IMG/VR virus record: IMGVR_UViG_3300021440_000003
Coordinates: 1 to 64,000 of that record
Reading direction: 5' to 3' (one strand)
Source: a virus
Length of the DNA: 64,000 nucleotides
Shown: one piece after another, positions 50,539-59,010 of the stretch
Numbering within the stretch: the first letter of the stretch is position 1
Layout: each line of letters starts with the position of its first letter
Position numbers and translations under genes: made by a program
Notes under the pieces: generated by a model
What the model was told of the DNA's origin: nothing
The model's input: only the letters and a program-made list of their open reading frames with translations
Databases searched by the model: none

Positions 50539-51057
50539 TTAGGAAGAACGTGTCACGATATTGTACCCGGACAGACCGTACTTGAGTTTGATGTATTCCC
50601 CCATCATCACCTCCCCGGATGGGCCAAGGTTGACCTCCCGGATGTCGCGCCCATCGGGGCCTACACCGGCCTGCACAGCAGCCGCGTACGGGGTGCGGTT
50701 GACGAAGGTGACCTTCTGGTTCCAGCGCAGGGTGTCCAACTTTGGCATCTCGCGTACCAAGGTGGCCGTGACGGCTGGGTCATTGCCCATCTTCTGCACA
50801 CCCTTGTTGGCTTCCCCCGGGCCAGCCCACGTGGTGCTGTAGGCGGGAATCTCGCGGTAGGACGGGTTACGACCGTCGCCGATCTTGATGAACCAGTTAG
50901 ATGTCAAGTTGCCGGACCACTGCGGGGTGACCTGAACCAGGTCTGCGAACATCTCGGCCACCGCACCCCGGTACTCGGCCGTCACCCTGCCCTCAAGACG
51001 AGCCTGCACCAGCTTGGCATCGCTCAGGAGAGCATGGGCGCTGGCCATGGAGATCAT
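50539..51057 (-). CDS. Neck/tail completion protein (HK97 gp10-like)
   Basis: The product has 172 residues. The helical start and VQVTPQWSGNLTSNW followed by RTPYAAAVQAGVGPDG resemble the gp10 group. ATG at 51057 overlaps the upstream stop (ATGA). Its order between stopper and terminator genes fits. Confidence 0.65.
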   Translation of the reverse strand: MISMASAHALLSDAKLVQARLEGRVTAEYRGAVAEMFADLVQVTPQWSGNLTSNWFIKIGDGRNPSYREIPAYSTTWAGPGEANKGVQKMGNDPAVTATLVREMPKLDTLRWNQKVTFVNRTPYAAAVQAGVGPDGRDIREVNLGPSGEVMMGEYIKLKYGLSGYNIVTRSS

Positions 51058-51884
51058 GCAAGCCTCACCAAGCACTTCCAGGAGTCAGCCTCTGCTGTCA
51101 CCGAGAAGATCTGATACATGGTCCCAGCGACTTCCACCTGACGGCCGACTTCAGGAGATGCGGCGCTGGACGCTACCACCAGAATGTGGTCACCAGCTTG
51201 CACAAGTGGGTCTGCCTGTGTGCGGTACTCGTAGAGCTTGTAGGCTTCCAAGAGCAAGCCTGTGGTCGCTACCGTGGCCCCGGAGTACGACTCGCTGATG
51301 GGGTCAAAGGTGGACGCCTGGAACAGCACGGGCACCGTGGCGGCGTCCAGCTGGTCGGCTTCGCTGACCCGGTAGCCGTTGAGCAAGTCGTAGGTGTTTC
51401 GGACACGGTAGGTGGCCGTACCGCCCACCAGATACCCGCCCTTGGTCACCGTCTCCGTGGTGGACGTGTAGATGTTCCAGAACGTGTCGTATTGGGCTTC
51501 AGTCGGGCTGTTGACCGTGGACTTCAGGTATTCCTTCTGGGCGTACGCTGTGACGCCTCCAAGGCCCAGAGCAGCCTGCCCTGGCGTGCGCAGCACCAAG
51601 GTGTCCGTGATCTTGCGCATCGCGTATGACGTGCGTACGGCCTGCCCTTGGATGCCATCTCGCACGCCGTCCCCTACCAGCCACAGCTCTCCCAGGTAAC
51701 TGATGATGCGGCGGGGTGGGATGACAAGATCAGTGGCAAGCGACAGGACCCGTCGCTGGGAGATGGTGCCATCCACTTGGGAGTCGATGAACGAACTCAC
51801 TTGTCCATCGTACAGGTACGTGTTCACGTACCCATCGTAGATGGGGATGTCATCAAACCATCGGCTGTAGACATTGAGGTCCAT
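51054..51884 (-). CDS. Head closure/connector protein
   Basis: The product has 276 residues, longer than usual for a stopper. Beta-rich with an EVGRQVEVAGTMYQIFSV end. Identified from gene order only (adaptor, this gene, neck protein). Confidence 0.5.
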   Translation of the reverse strand: MDLNVYSRWFDDIPIYDGYVNTYLYDGQVSSFIDSQVDGTISQRRVLSLATDLVIPPRRIISYLGELWLVGDGVRDGIQGQAVRTSYAMRKITDTLVLRTPGQAALGLGGVTAYAQKEYLKSTVNSPTEAQYDTFWNIYTSTTETVTKGGYLVGGTATYRVRNTYDLLNGYRVSEADQLDAATVPVLFQASTFDPISESYSGATVATTGLLLEAYKLYEYRTQADPLVQAGDHILVVASSAASPEVGRQVEVAGTMYQIFSVTAEADSWKCLVRLA

Positions 51885-52390
51885 CAGGTGGTCACCGGGT
51901 CTTTGTTGAGGCCGGTCGCCGTGAAGTAGACACGGGTGTGGCCAGTGGCGCCGCTGCTCACCACCCCGCCGATCACCGTGTAGGCTGTCAGCAAGCGGCG
52001 GCGTAGGGTAGACAGCATCAAGGGGACGCTTTCCTTCACATCCGCGAAGGGGTCGGCAATTCGTTCGGCTTCCGCCCGCCCGTCGGTCACGCGCTTAACC
52101 GCGAAGTACGGCAGCGAGGTGAGCAAGGTGTTGCTTACGCTATACGCACTATATACCTGTGCCAGCTCGAAGTACCTCTGCTGGTCAGCTGTCCGTGAAC
52201 CTTGGGGAGTGCCAGAAACGGTGGCATACAGGCTGCGAATGCCTGAGCCTGCCGTACTGTCCAGAGAGTCCAAGTCAATCAGCAGGAGCCGCTCGTACAA
52301 GGCCAAGGCAAGCGTCTCGTCCTTGATGTCCTTGTTGGAGACACCAAGAACAGCACGAATCTCGTCGTAGGAAGTGTAGTCGGTCAGCAA
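51884..52390 (-). CDS. Head-tail adaptor
   Basis: The product has 168 residues from TTG, with GGAGAG spaced seven bases before it. YTSYDEIRAVLGVSNKDIKD and later LALYERLLLIDLD are typical of the helical adaptor that binds the portal ring. Confidence 0.65.
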   Translation of the reverse strand: MLTDYTSYDEIRAVLGVSNKDIKDETLALALYERLLLIDLDSLDSTAGSGIRSLYATVSGTPQGSRTADQQRYFELAQVYSAYSVSNTLLTSLPYFAVKRVTDGRAEAERIADPFADVKESVPLMLSTLRRRLLTAYTVIGGVVSSGATGHTRVYFTATGLNKDPVTT

Positions 52391-52490
52391 AATGAACTCT
52401 CCAAGTCAGCCCGAGTATTGTGACAGGGTGGGAGCCTTGGGATGTGACAAGGTGGTGCTTGGTGTGCGTTTGGTGTATGCTTCGGCCCCT

Positions 52491-52826
52491 ATGAAAACAA
52501 ATTTTGGGTTCGATGGTCGCATGTTTCTCACCGAAGCGGAGCACTCCACCTATCTCCGACGGATGCCAGTGCGCTACGTCAAGCACAAGAAATCGCTGCT
52601 ATGTTGCGTGTGCGGAAAGCCGGGGACCAAGGAATCTCCGATTGAAAACGCCCACAAGATCGGGTTCAGGGATGGCATCGTCCGGTATTGGCTGACACCT
52701 GACTACCTGGACAGGGAGGAGAACATCGCGTCCGCACACCGTGGGGCCTGCAACTCCGCTGTGGAGTGGACGCATGAGCAGGTACAAGAATTTCTGGGCA
52801 AAGAAAACCCCGCCGAGGCGGGGTGA
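52491..52826 (+). CDS. HNH-like zinc protein on the opposite strand
   Basis: The product has 111 residues. CCVCGK, ENAHKIGF and LDREENIASAHRGACNSAVEW follow a zinc-bound HNH layout. It points against the surrounding late genes and lies in a gap between adaptor and capsid genes, with a -10-like TATGCT at 52476-52481 just before the ATG. It looks like an independently transcribed moron or a free-standing homing-type nuclease gene. The stop lies inside a terminator. Confidence 0.7.
   Translation: MKTNFGFDGRMFLTEAEHSTYLRRMPVRYVKHKKSLLCCVCGKPGTKESPIENAHKIGFRDGIVRYWLTPDYLDREENIASAHRGACNSAVEWTHEQVQEFLGKENPAEAG
52800..52823 (-). terminator. Terminator shared by facing genes
   Basis: CCCCGCC, GA, GGCGGGG (52808-52823) is followed on the minus strand by TTTTCTTT. 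It ends leftward transcripts after the capsid region and also forms on the plus strand at the end of the HNH-like gene, whose last codons supply one arm. Confidence 0.7.
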
Positions 52827-52828
52827 TC

Positions 52829-53044
52829 TTATTTGGCCTTGGCCTTGGGCAATGGCTCCCGCATAGGCTCTACATCGACTGTGGGGTCGGGAATCTCCAC
52901 GATCGCAGGTTGAGACAAGATGGACACCGTGGGAGTAGCTTTGGTGGCCACCCCAGGCTGCAAGTACACACCGGCTTCGTGATCGAAGAAGGGGTAGCTT
53001 GCGGTCAGTCGGAACCATTTTCCTTTAGGGTCATGAATTTGCAT
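52829..53044 (-). CDS. Small head-region protein
   Basis: The product has 71 residues, N-terminal beta-rich, C-terminal proline- and lysine-rich (PLPKAKAK). It lies directly after the capsid gene; function unknown. Confidence 0.6.
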   Translation of the reverse strand: MQIHDPKGKWFRLTASYPFFDHEAGVYLQPGVATKATPTVSILSQPAIVEIPDPTVDVEPMREPLPKAKAK

Positions 53045-53052
53045 GTGTCAGA

Positions 53053-53072
53053 GGGCCGGGTTTCCCCGGCCC
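53053..53072 (-). other. Hairpin with GAAA loop after the capsid gene
   Basis: Minus strand GGGCCGGG, GAAA, CCCGGCCC is an 8-bp perfect stem with a GNRA tetraloop, seven bases after the capsid stop. No U-run, so it probably stabilises the capsid message or slows read-through. Confidence 0.6.
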
Positions 53073-53079
53073 ACTCCTA

Positions 53080-54282
53080 TCAGGCAATAGTCAGGATGTC
53101 AAACCCGCGCAGTTCACTGTTACCCATCGTGCGGTAGCACAGTTCGCTCCAATCATAGCGCAGTGCTGTGCTTCGAGCCATAACGAAGTTCTCTGAGGCC
53201 GCATAATTTGCAGCTGCGTTCGTCACCTTGGTGATGGCAGAGCGGCTGTCCAGAGCCCACACTTGACCTTCGGGCACGGGGCCACCAGCGGCGTAGTCGT
53301 CCACGATGAACCACTTGACATCGTTGCCGAAGCCAGCGTTCACAGCAGATGCCTGCGGGTCGATACGAGCCAGAGTGGGGTCGTAGTTGTTGGTGCCGGG
53401 GCGACCAGTACGACCTTCAACTTGCAGGTAGGTGCCCACGGTGCCGATCACGAAGTCAACCTTGCGGTACTTGCGATTGCGAGCCAGGAACTTCACCCAA
53501 GCCTTGTGGGTCAGCACGCCACCGGTGGCAGCAGCATCCAAGGATGTGGAAGTCACGGCAGACACAGCGCCAGTGTTCAGGTCGTTGTCGCCCAGGAACA
53601 AGGAGCTCAGGTAGTCATACACGCGGCTGTCCTTCTCGACTTCCATGAAGCGAGCGGTCATCAGGGCCACCATGTCCAAGGTGCTGGCACGCAGGGCCTG
53701 GTCGGAGAACTCCATACCGATCGACCACACGGGCAGACGGCGGATACGGTCAGCGGTGCTGAACTTCAGGACCGTGGCGGGCGTGGCGTTTTGGGCGATA
53801 CGCTGTGCACGGGCTTGCTCGGGACCGCCAGCAGTGCCGTAGTTGATGACGGGCTGCTCGAAGTTCTCGTTGGTCACAGAGATGTTCTGGCCAACCATCT
53901 GGTCGAACACCACGGTGTCAGTCACGCGGTCCTTGGCAAGCTGGGACTCGATGGCGGCCAGCAAGGCGGGCGGGAACAGCGTACGGGAGGCGGAGCCGAA
54001 GGGGGTGCCGGAGTCCGTGGTGTTGATACCAGCAGAAGCCTTGCCGCTCAGGATCTCGTCGATGGTGGAAGCACGCAGGCCGAAGGGGTTTTTGCCGGGG
54101 AGGGCAAGACCTTCAGAAGCGCACAGCTGCTGGAACGCGGTACCGATTTTGAGGTCGGCGTTGGCGTGTTCACGGTTCAGGAAGTGCTCAACGCTGAGGT
54201 TGGCTTCCAGAGCTTTTTTGTGGACTTCCGGTCCGACAGCAACTTGCTGGGTGTTGCCGGAAGCGTCGATGTAGGCTGCCAT
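53080..54282 (-). CDS. Major capsid protein, HK97 fold
   Basis: The product has 400 residues. QARAQRIAQNATPATVLKF, the helix region RRLPVWSIGMEFSDQAL and the final LRYDWSELCYRTMGN are typical of HK97-like capsid proteins of siphophages. It follows protease/scaffold and decoration genes and has a GAGGAGT ribosome site. Confidence 0.87.
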   Translation of the reverse strand: MAAYIDASGNTQQVAVGPEVHKKALEANLSVEHFLNREHANADLKIGTAFQQLCASEGLALPGKNPFGLRASTIDEILSGKASAGINTTDSGTPFGSASRTLFPPALLAAIESQLAKDRVTDTVVFDQMVGQNISVTNENFEQPVINYGTAGGPEQARAQRIAQNATPATVLKFSTADRIRRLPVWSIGMEFSDQALRASTLDMVALMTARFMEVEKDSRVYDYLSSLFLGDNDLNTGAVSAVTSTSLDAAATGGVLTHKAWVKFLARNRKYRKVDFVIGTVGTYLQVEGRTGRPGTNNYDPTLARIDPQASAVNAGFGNDVKWFIVDDYAAGGPVPEGQVWALDSRSAITKVTNAAANYAASENFVMARSTALRYDWSELCYRTMGNSELRGFDILTIA

Positions 54283-54302
54283 TTCGTATTACTCCTCAGA
54301 AA

Positions 54303-54779
54303 TTAAAGACGTTCGATCACGACGGTGGTGCCAACAGCACCAGTACCGACGGTACCCAGGGACACAACGCGCCACATGAAACGGATGCCAGTTTGGGAAG
54401 TGGCCTTCACGACTTTGGGGAAGTCGGTCAGATCGGTACCCTTGGCAGTCACGGTGCCAGCCACAACGTAGTCGCCAACAGCGAGAACGCCAGTGCCAGG
54501 GGTGGCTTGCAGGCCATCAGCGCGAGCATAGATGCGACCTTCGGTCACGATGCCGCCGATGGAATAGCCGTTTTGCGTGGCGGACTCGACGGAAGACACG
54601 ACGCCTTCAATCTCGTCACCAACGGCGCACAGGTTGTAGCGGGACTCGCCCACCAACTTCACCAGCTTGCCTTCGTCAACGTCAGCGAAACGATCGCCAA
54701 CTGCATTTCCAGCACCGAGACGAACGGTGGTGGACTCCTCCGAGGGAGCGGTAGGAACAATGTAATGATCGCGTGCCAT
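54303..54779 (-). CDS. Head decoration protein
   Basis: The product has 158 residues, a small beta-rich protein with VGDEIEGVVSSVESAT and repeated G and T. Its position between scaffold and capsid genes matches lambda gpD-type proteins. Strong AAGGAG ribosome site. Confidence 0.65.
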   Translation of the reverse strand: MARDHYIVPTAPSEESTTVRLGAGNAVGDRFADVDEGKLVKLVGESRYNLCAVGDEIEGVVSSVESATQNGYSIGGIVTEGRIYARADGLQATPGTGVLAVGDYVVAGTVTAKGTDLTDFPKVVKATSQTGIRFMWRVVSLGTVGTGAVGTTVVIERL

Positions 54780-54791
54780 GAAAAATACTCC

Positions 54792-55286
54792 TTATTTCGA
54801 GGCGGGAACAGATCGAGCCAACACAGCAAAGAGAGGGTTGGAAGCAGTTTCACCTTTCGGCTTGCTACCTTCAACCGGGGCGGTTGCTGCGACCCCACCC
54901 ACCTTAAACTTCTCAGCGTACACGGCAGACAAGCGTTTGTGCTCGGAGGCCAGTGCTTCACCGGTGAATGCGGAACCGCTGGCGGTGCCACCCAGGGCGA
55001 CGGCCATGTGGTCCACGCTCACGCGGACAACCGATTCAAACTCGGCGTAGAGGGCAGCTTGGCCATCGGCTTTTTCCGTGGCGGCTTTGGATTCAGCACG
55101 AGCAGCAACTGCGTCGGCTTGGGCCAGCTTCAGCTCGTCGCGCAGGAAGGACACCAGAGCGCCTTCAGTCTGCACAGCAGCAACGGGGGCCGGAGTAGCT
55201 TCAGGAGCCACAGGCTCTGCGGGGGCCACAGCAGCTACTGCGCTGGTATCTTCCAGTGTAGCTTCGGGCAAAGTAGGTTTGGTCAT
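54792..55286 (-). CDS. Internal scaffold protein (in-frame start)
   Basis: An in-frame ATG at 55286 (MTKPTLPEATLEDTS) is preceded by AAGGACATGAT at good spacing. Translation from here gives 164 residues of pure scaffold, as Nu3 is made inside gene C in lambda. Start use is inferred. Confidence 0.5.
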   Translation of the reverse strand: MTKPTLPEATLEDTSAVAAVAPAEPVAPEATPAPVAAVQTEGALVSFLRDELKLAQADAVAARAESKAATEKADGQAALYAEFESVVRVSVDHMAVALGGTASGSAFTGEALASEHKRLSAVYAEKFKVGGVAATAPVEGSKPKGETASNPLFAVLARSVPASK

Positions 55287-56180
55287 ATCATGTCCTTGAC
55301 TCAGATGTGCGGAATTATCAATCACCGCCGAGGCCGAACCAACAGAAGCACGCTGTTTTGGCTTCATACTGGCAGCGACTGATGCTGCGTATTTTAGAGC
55401 ATCCTCGTACGTACCGATGGCGTCTACAAGGCCAACATCCAAATTTTGTGAGCCGATGAAGACACGTCCTTGGGCCATCTTGGCATCAGCTTCCATCGGG
55501 CTCACGCCGCGCTGGTCGGCCACATGGGCCAAGAACGGCTTGTAGAGGTGGTCAACCTGCGACTGCAAGGTGGCTTGGCCATCTGCCGACAAGGGTTCCA
55601 TCGAGTGCGTGTTGGCTTTGTACTTTCCAGCACGCACGACCGTCACGGTGATGCCATCCTGAGCAAGCTGCTTGCTGCGCTCGGCGTGCACTTGGAGCAC
55701 ACCGATGGAACCGGCCACTGTGGTGTCACTCACGATCACGTGCGAGCCTGTGGACCCCAGCCAATACGCCGCAGAGACCATCGTGCCATCGCTGAAAGTG
55801 GTCACGGGCTTGATCTTACCGGCTTCAGCCAGGAACTTGGCCGTGTCAGACACGCCCGCAACCTGCCCGCCACCGGAATCCACGTTGAGCAAGATGGACT
55901 TGACGTCCGGGTGGACAAGGGCTTCCACCACAGCTTGGCGCACGTTGTCGTAGCCAGTCACGCCGAAGAAGCGCATCCAGCCAGCATCACCTTGCACCAG
56001 AGGGCCTTGGATGTCAACAACACCTACGTTGCCAACCCGGTGCCACATCGGGGGCATCTCCGGGGCTTTGTCGGACGCGGCGGCAGCCATGGCCACAGCC
56101 TTGTCCGAGCATGACAGCACGTATTCGTAGCTGTCTTGGGTACCGCACCAAAACGGTTGGGGTTCGATACTGGCTCTCAT
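54792..56180 (-). CDS. S49-type prohead protease fused to scaffold
   Basis: The product has 462 residues. The protease half has VDIQGPLV, NVDSGGGQV, the catalytic serine in MVSAAYWLGS and lysine in RAGKYKANTHS, as in SppA-type head proteases. From about residue 300 an A, P and E-rich coiled part acts as scaffold, as in the lambda C/Nu3 arrangement. It builds and matures the prohead. Confidence 0.85.
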   Translation of the reverse strand: MRASIEPQPFWCGTQDSYEYVLSCSDKAVAMAAAASDKAPEMPPMWHRVGNVGVVDIQGPLVQGDAGWMRFFGVTGYDNVRQAVVEALVHPDVKSILLNVDSGGGQVAGVSDTAKFLAEAGKIKPVTTFSDGTMVSAAYWLGSTGSHVIVSDTTVAGSIGVLQVHAERSKQLAQDGITVTVVRAGKYKANTHSMEPLSADGQATLQSQVDHLYKPFLAHVADQRGVSPMEADAKMAQGRVFIGSQNLDVGLVDAIGTYEDALKYAASVAASMKPKQRASVGSASAVIDNSAHLSQGHDMTKPTLPEATLEDTSAVAAVAPAEPVAPEATPAPVAAVQTEGALVSFLRDELKLAQADAVAARAESKAATEKADGQAALYAEFESVVRVSVDHMAVALGGTASGSAFTGEALASEHKRLSAVYAEKFKVGGVAATAPVEGSKPKGETASNPLFAVLARSVPASK

Positions 56181-56191
56181 TTCAACTCCAA

Positions 56192-56692
56192 TTAGGCCAA
56201 GATGTCTGTAAGCAATAGGGCGAGAATATCATCATCCGACAAGTCATGACGCCCTTCCGCGAGGATTTTACCCACTTGTGTCGCATGTTCCACGTACACC
56301 ACACGAGTTTGTGCTGCTCCACTGGCCAGCAAGTCTCCAGCTTCATACTCGTGCACCGCTGGAAGCAGGCGTACTTGGGCGCTGCCTGATGCCGTGATCT
56401 CACCAATCAGGTGGTCGTATCGGACTGCCGGAATCTTGATCTCGGCAGACACAAACTTCATGGTCGCCGGGGCGTACTTGTGCAAGCCGCGCAACGGCCC
56501 GTCAAGTGTCTTCGGTACGGCGGTGGGCGCGAACCCTTGAACGGCCAGCAGCTGCGGGCTGTACCCAACACCTTGGACCGACACCGGGTTGTGATGCCCG
56601 GCAATAATCAAGCCGATCAGGCCAGCGGCCGCTACCTGAGCGACCCCGAAGCCAATACCTTGGGCCGCTGTGGCCCTTGGGTTGATTCTCAC
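56192..56692 (-). CDS. Hypothetical virion-region protein
   Basis: The product has 166 residues. A hydrophobic segment at about 18-31 (AQVAAAGLIGLIIA) near the N terminus could anchor it. It is coupled to the gene before by ATGA. No family recognised. Confidence 0.55.
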   Translation of the reverse strand: MRINPRATAAQGIGFGVAQVAAAGLIGLIIAGHHNPVSVQGVGYSPQLLAVQGFAPTAVPKTLDGPLRGLHKYAPATMKFVSAEIKIPAVRYDHLIGEITASGSAQVRLLPAVHEYEAGDLLASGAAQTRVVYVEHATQVGKILAEGRHDLSDDDILALLLTDILA

Positions 56693-57591
56693 GCCGTGCG
56701 CGTAACGGTCACGATGCCGTTCACGTCCGTGATGCTCTGCACCATATCACCCGCCAGTCGGGTATCCACCGAGACCACCAATGGAACAGCTGGGTCAAGG
56801 CCGTGGATTTCGTACATGCGGCGCAGGTAGTCGTGCTCCACCGGGGTGAGGCCAACACCATTGGCCAGCGTGGTGCCCACGCCCAGCATGGCATCCTTGG
56901 CCGTCGTCGTGCTGTTGAGCAGGTATTCCCACGTGGCTTGAGCAATCTGTTGCAGCGGGGGCGTGGACGAGTAGTCGCCAGAGGCAAGCCTGGTGGACAC
57001 AGCCACATCAAGTTTGGCCAGCTCGACAGCCAGCTCGGTACGTACCGCAGCAGGCATGAGGTCGATGAGCGTGGATAGGTGGTCGAACTCGGCCATGTAG
57101 ATCCCCTGCCTTGTGTCAGCTTGTGCGGTGGTTTCCAGTGCAGCGAAATCTGTGGCAAGTGCCAGCTTGACGGCTGCCGCGATGTCAATGGCCGTCGGGC
57201 CTTGGTTAACGCCGCCAGCCGTAGCGATGGTGATGGCCTGCACCGGCTGCTGGCGATTGATCTGAACGGTGAAATTGCCCAGCGTGGGCACGAAGGCATC
57301 AGCCGCGCCACCATCGACGAGCAGCACACCACCCGTCACGTTGAGGGTGTGGTCAGCTTCTTGAGGACGGATGCGCCATCCGTTCATCAAGTAGCAGTAA
57401 TACGGGATGTACGTCCCAGCCGTAGCGTCGATGGGGTCACCACCGATGATGCTGAAGGCTGGGAGGTACTTGCTGTTGTCAGCAGTGGAATGCCAGCGAA
57501 CCCAATCGCTCCACAGGTCTTGAACCGAGAGGCTCGTCGTCCCTGTGGTGAGCGTAATCAGCCGGGTTTGGCCGTCGAATTGGGTTGCCAT
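56689..57591 (-). CDS. Putative virion protein
   Basis: The product has 300 residues. It is beta-rich at first (LITLTTGTTSLSVQDLWSDW, PYYCYLMNGWRIRP), then helical. I have no functional name. It belongs to a group of large unknown proteins between the window edge and protease. Confidence 0.55.
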   Translation of the reverse strand: MATQFDGQTRLITLTTGTTSLSVQDLWSDWVRWHSTADNSKYLPAFSIIGGDPIDATAGTYIPYYCYLMNGWRIRPQEADHTLNVTGGVLLVDGGAADAFVPTLGNFTVQINRQQPVQAITIATAGGVNQGPTAIDIAAAVKLALATDFAALETTAQADTRQGIYMAEFDHLSTLIDLMPAAVRTELAVELAKLDVAVSTRLASGDYSSTPPLQQIAQATWEYLLNSTTTAKDAMLGVGTTLANGVGLTPVEHDYLRRMYEIHGLDPAVPLVVSVDTRLAGDMVQSITDVNGIVTVTRTA

Positions 57592-57603
57592 GCAAAAAGC
57601 CTT

Positions 57604-58989
57604 TTACAAGTAGGCGCGGTCTTGTTCCGCGACCAGAGCAATTGTAATGCCCTTGGCTCGCGTAATGGTTGCACCGAATTGTACAGGTTTGGCACTGCCG
57701 GGGCGACCAGCGATCACGGTCACATTCGCGTCAGTACCTGCTGTACGGCCACCCTGCGAGTTGCCGTCGTAGTCGTACGTGAAGGTGATAGCGCCCGTGA
57801 ACGAGCCTGCGATGTCCACACCAGCTGCGTCCTTGACGGTGACTGCACCAGACTCGCCGAAGTCGTCCAGCACGCCTGGCAGCGTGGTGAAGAACATGCG
57901 GTAGTAGCTGCCAGCACCGATGAGGGGGCTGTTGGGCACAATGCTACCAGCCGACAGGTAGGAGTAGTAGCGGTCAACGCTGTTCTGATCCTTGAACACG
58001 ACACGGTTGATGTCGTTGGCGTTGATGTTGTTGATGAACACGCCCTGCGTGGTCTTGAGCGTGTCACCCTCGAAGGACAGCAGCGCGTCGGCGGTCTTGC
58101 CGATCACAGTGCCCGAGCCTTGGTCGATGTCGCTGTTCTGGCGAAGCAGGTACTGCACCTTGGTGTAAATCTGCTCCAGAGTAGCGCCGTTGCCCTCGAC
58201 AACAACGCGGAACGGGTAGTTCGTGCCGTTGATCGACTTGTTCTGGTTGGACGCGTAGTAGGTGACGTTGATTCCGCTGTAGGGTGCGCTGCTCATGGCG
58301 GCGTCAGCAGCGGAGATCTTCGTGTCAACCTCGTTGGACAAGAGCAAGTTGACGATGTACGCACCTGTACCAGTCTTGCCGGTGTCGGAGAGCACGCTGT
58401 CCTTGTACTTGTAGCCCTGCTCGCGCACGAAGCCACGGAAGTACGCACGGTTGTCAAAAGCGCCGTTGGTGGAGTCACCGTACACCTGCACGCCAATGTT
58501 GGCCGCGTCGGTGAAAGTGAAGTCGGTGGCCGCGCCGCCGCTGGTTTTTTGGTAGTACAACTGTGAGCCGGTGTTGACCGTGCCCAGAGACACGATGCCC
58601 ACGTACACGCGGTTGAGCGTGCCGGTGCTGGTGATCGCGCCGGGGGTGGTGGGACTCCACTCCTCCCAGCCACCATCGCGCATCATGTTGCGCGTGGCAT
58701 CATCTGCGGGCTTCCAGCCGGTGTAGAACTGACCATCGAAACCGAAACGATACTGACCTGAGAGTGCGTCAATAGCGTACATAACAAAAGGTGAGTCTTG
58801 ATATGACGCGGTTTGCCAGAGTTCGATGAACTTTGAGTAAACAGCTTGTAAACTGACACCATCCTTGGCGATAAGGCCGTTGGTTGTCGCACCAGTCGCA
58901 CTAGCTACCAATGTGAACGTACGATTCGTCTCGTCAATCGTCAGGTTTGTCCCGACGATCAGTTGAGAGCGGTTGGTTAACTTCGCCAT
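57604..58989 (-). CDS. Putative virion protein
   Basis: The product has 461 residues, beta-rich and strongly expressed-looking in codon use, without named domain. Its order in the head region suggests a structural role such as a head fibre or surface protein. Confidence 0.55.
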   Translation of the reverse strand: MAKLTNRSQLIVGTNLTIDETNRTFTLVASATGATTNGLIAKDGVSLQAVYSKFIELWQTASYQDSPFVMYAIDALSGQYRFGFDGQFYTGWKPADDATRNMMRDGGWEEWSPTTPGAITSTGTLNRVYVGIVSLGTVNTGSQLYYQKTSGGAATDFTFTDAANIGVQVYGDSTNGAFDNRAYFRGFVREQGYKYKDSVLSDTGKTGTGAYIVNLLLSNEVDTKISAADAAMSSAPYSGINVTYYASNQNKSINGTNYPFRVVVEGNGATLEQIYTKVQYLLRQNSDIDQGSGTVIGKTADALLSFEGDTLKTTQGVFINNINANDINRVVFKDQNSVDRYYSYLSAGSIVPNSPLIGAGSYYRMFFTTLPGVLDDFGESGAVTVKDAAGVDIAGSFTGAITFTYDYDGNSQGGRTAGTDANVTVIAGRPGSAKPVQFGATITRAKGITIALVAEQDRAYL

Positions 58990-59010
58990 GACATGAGCCT
59001 TTCAAGTTGG

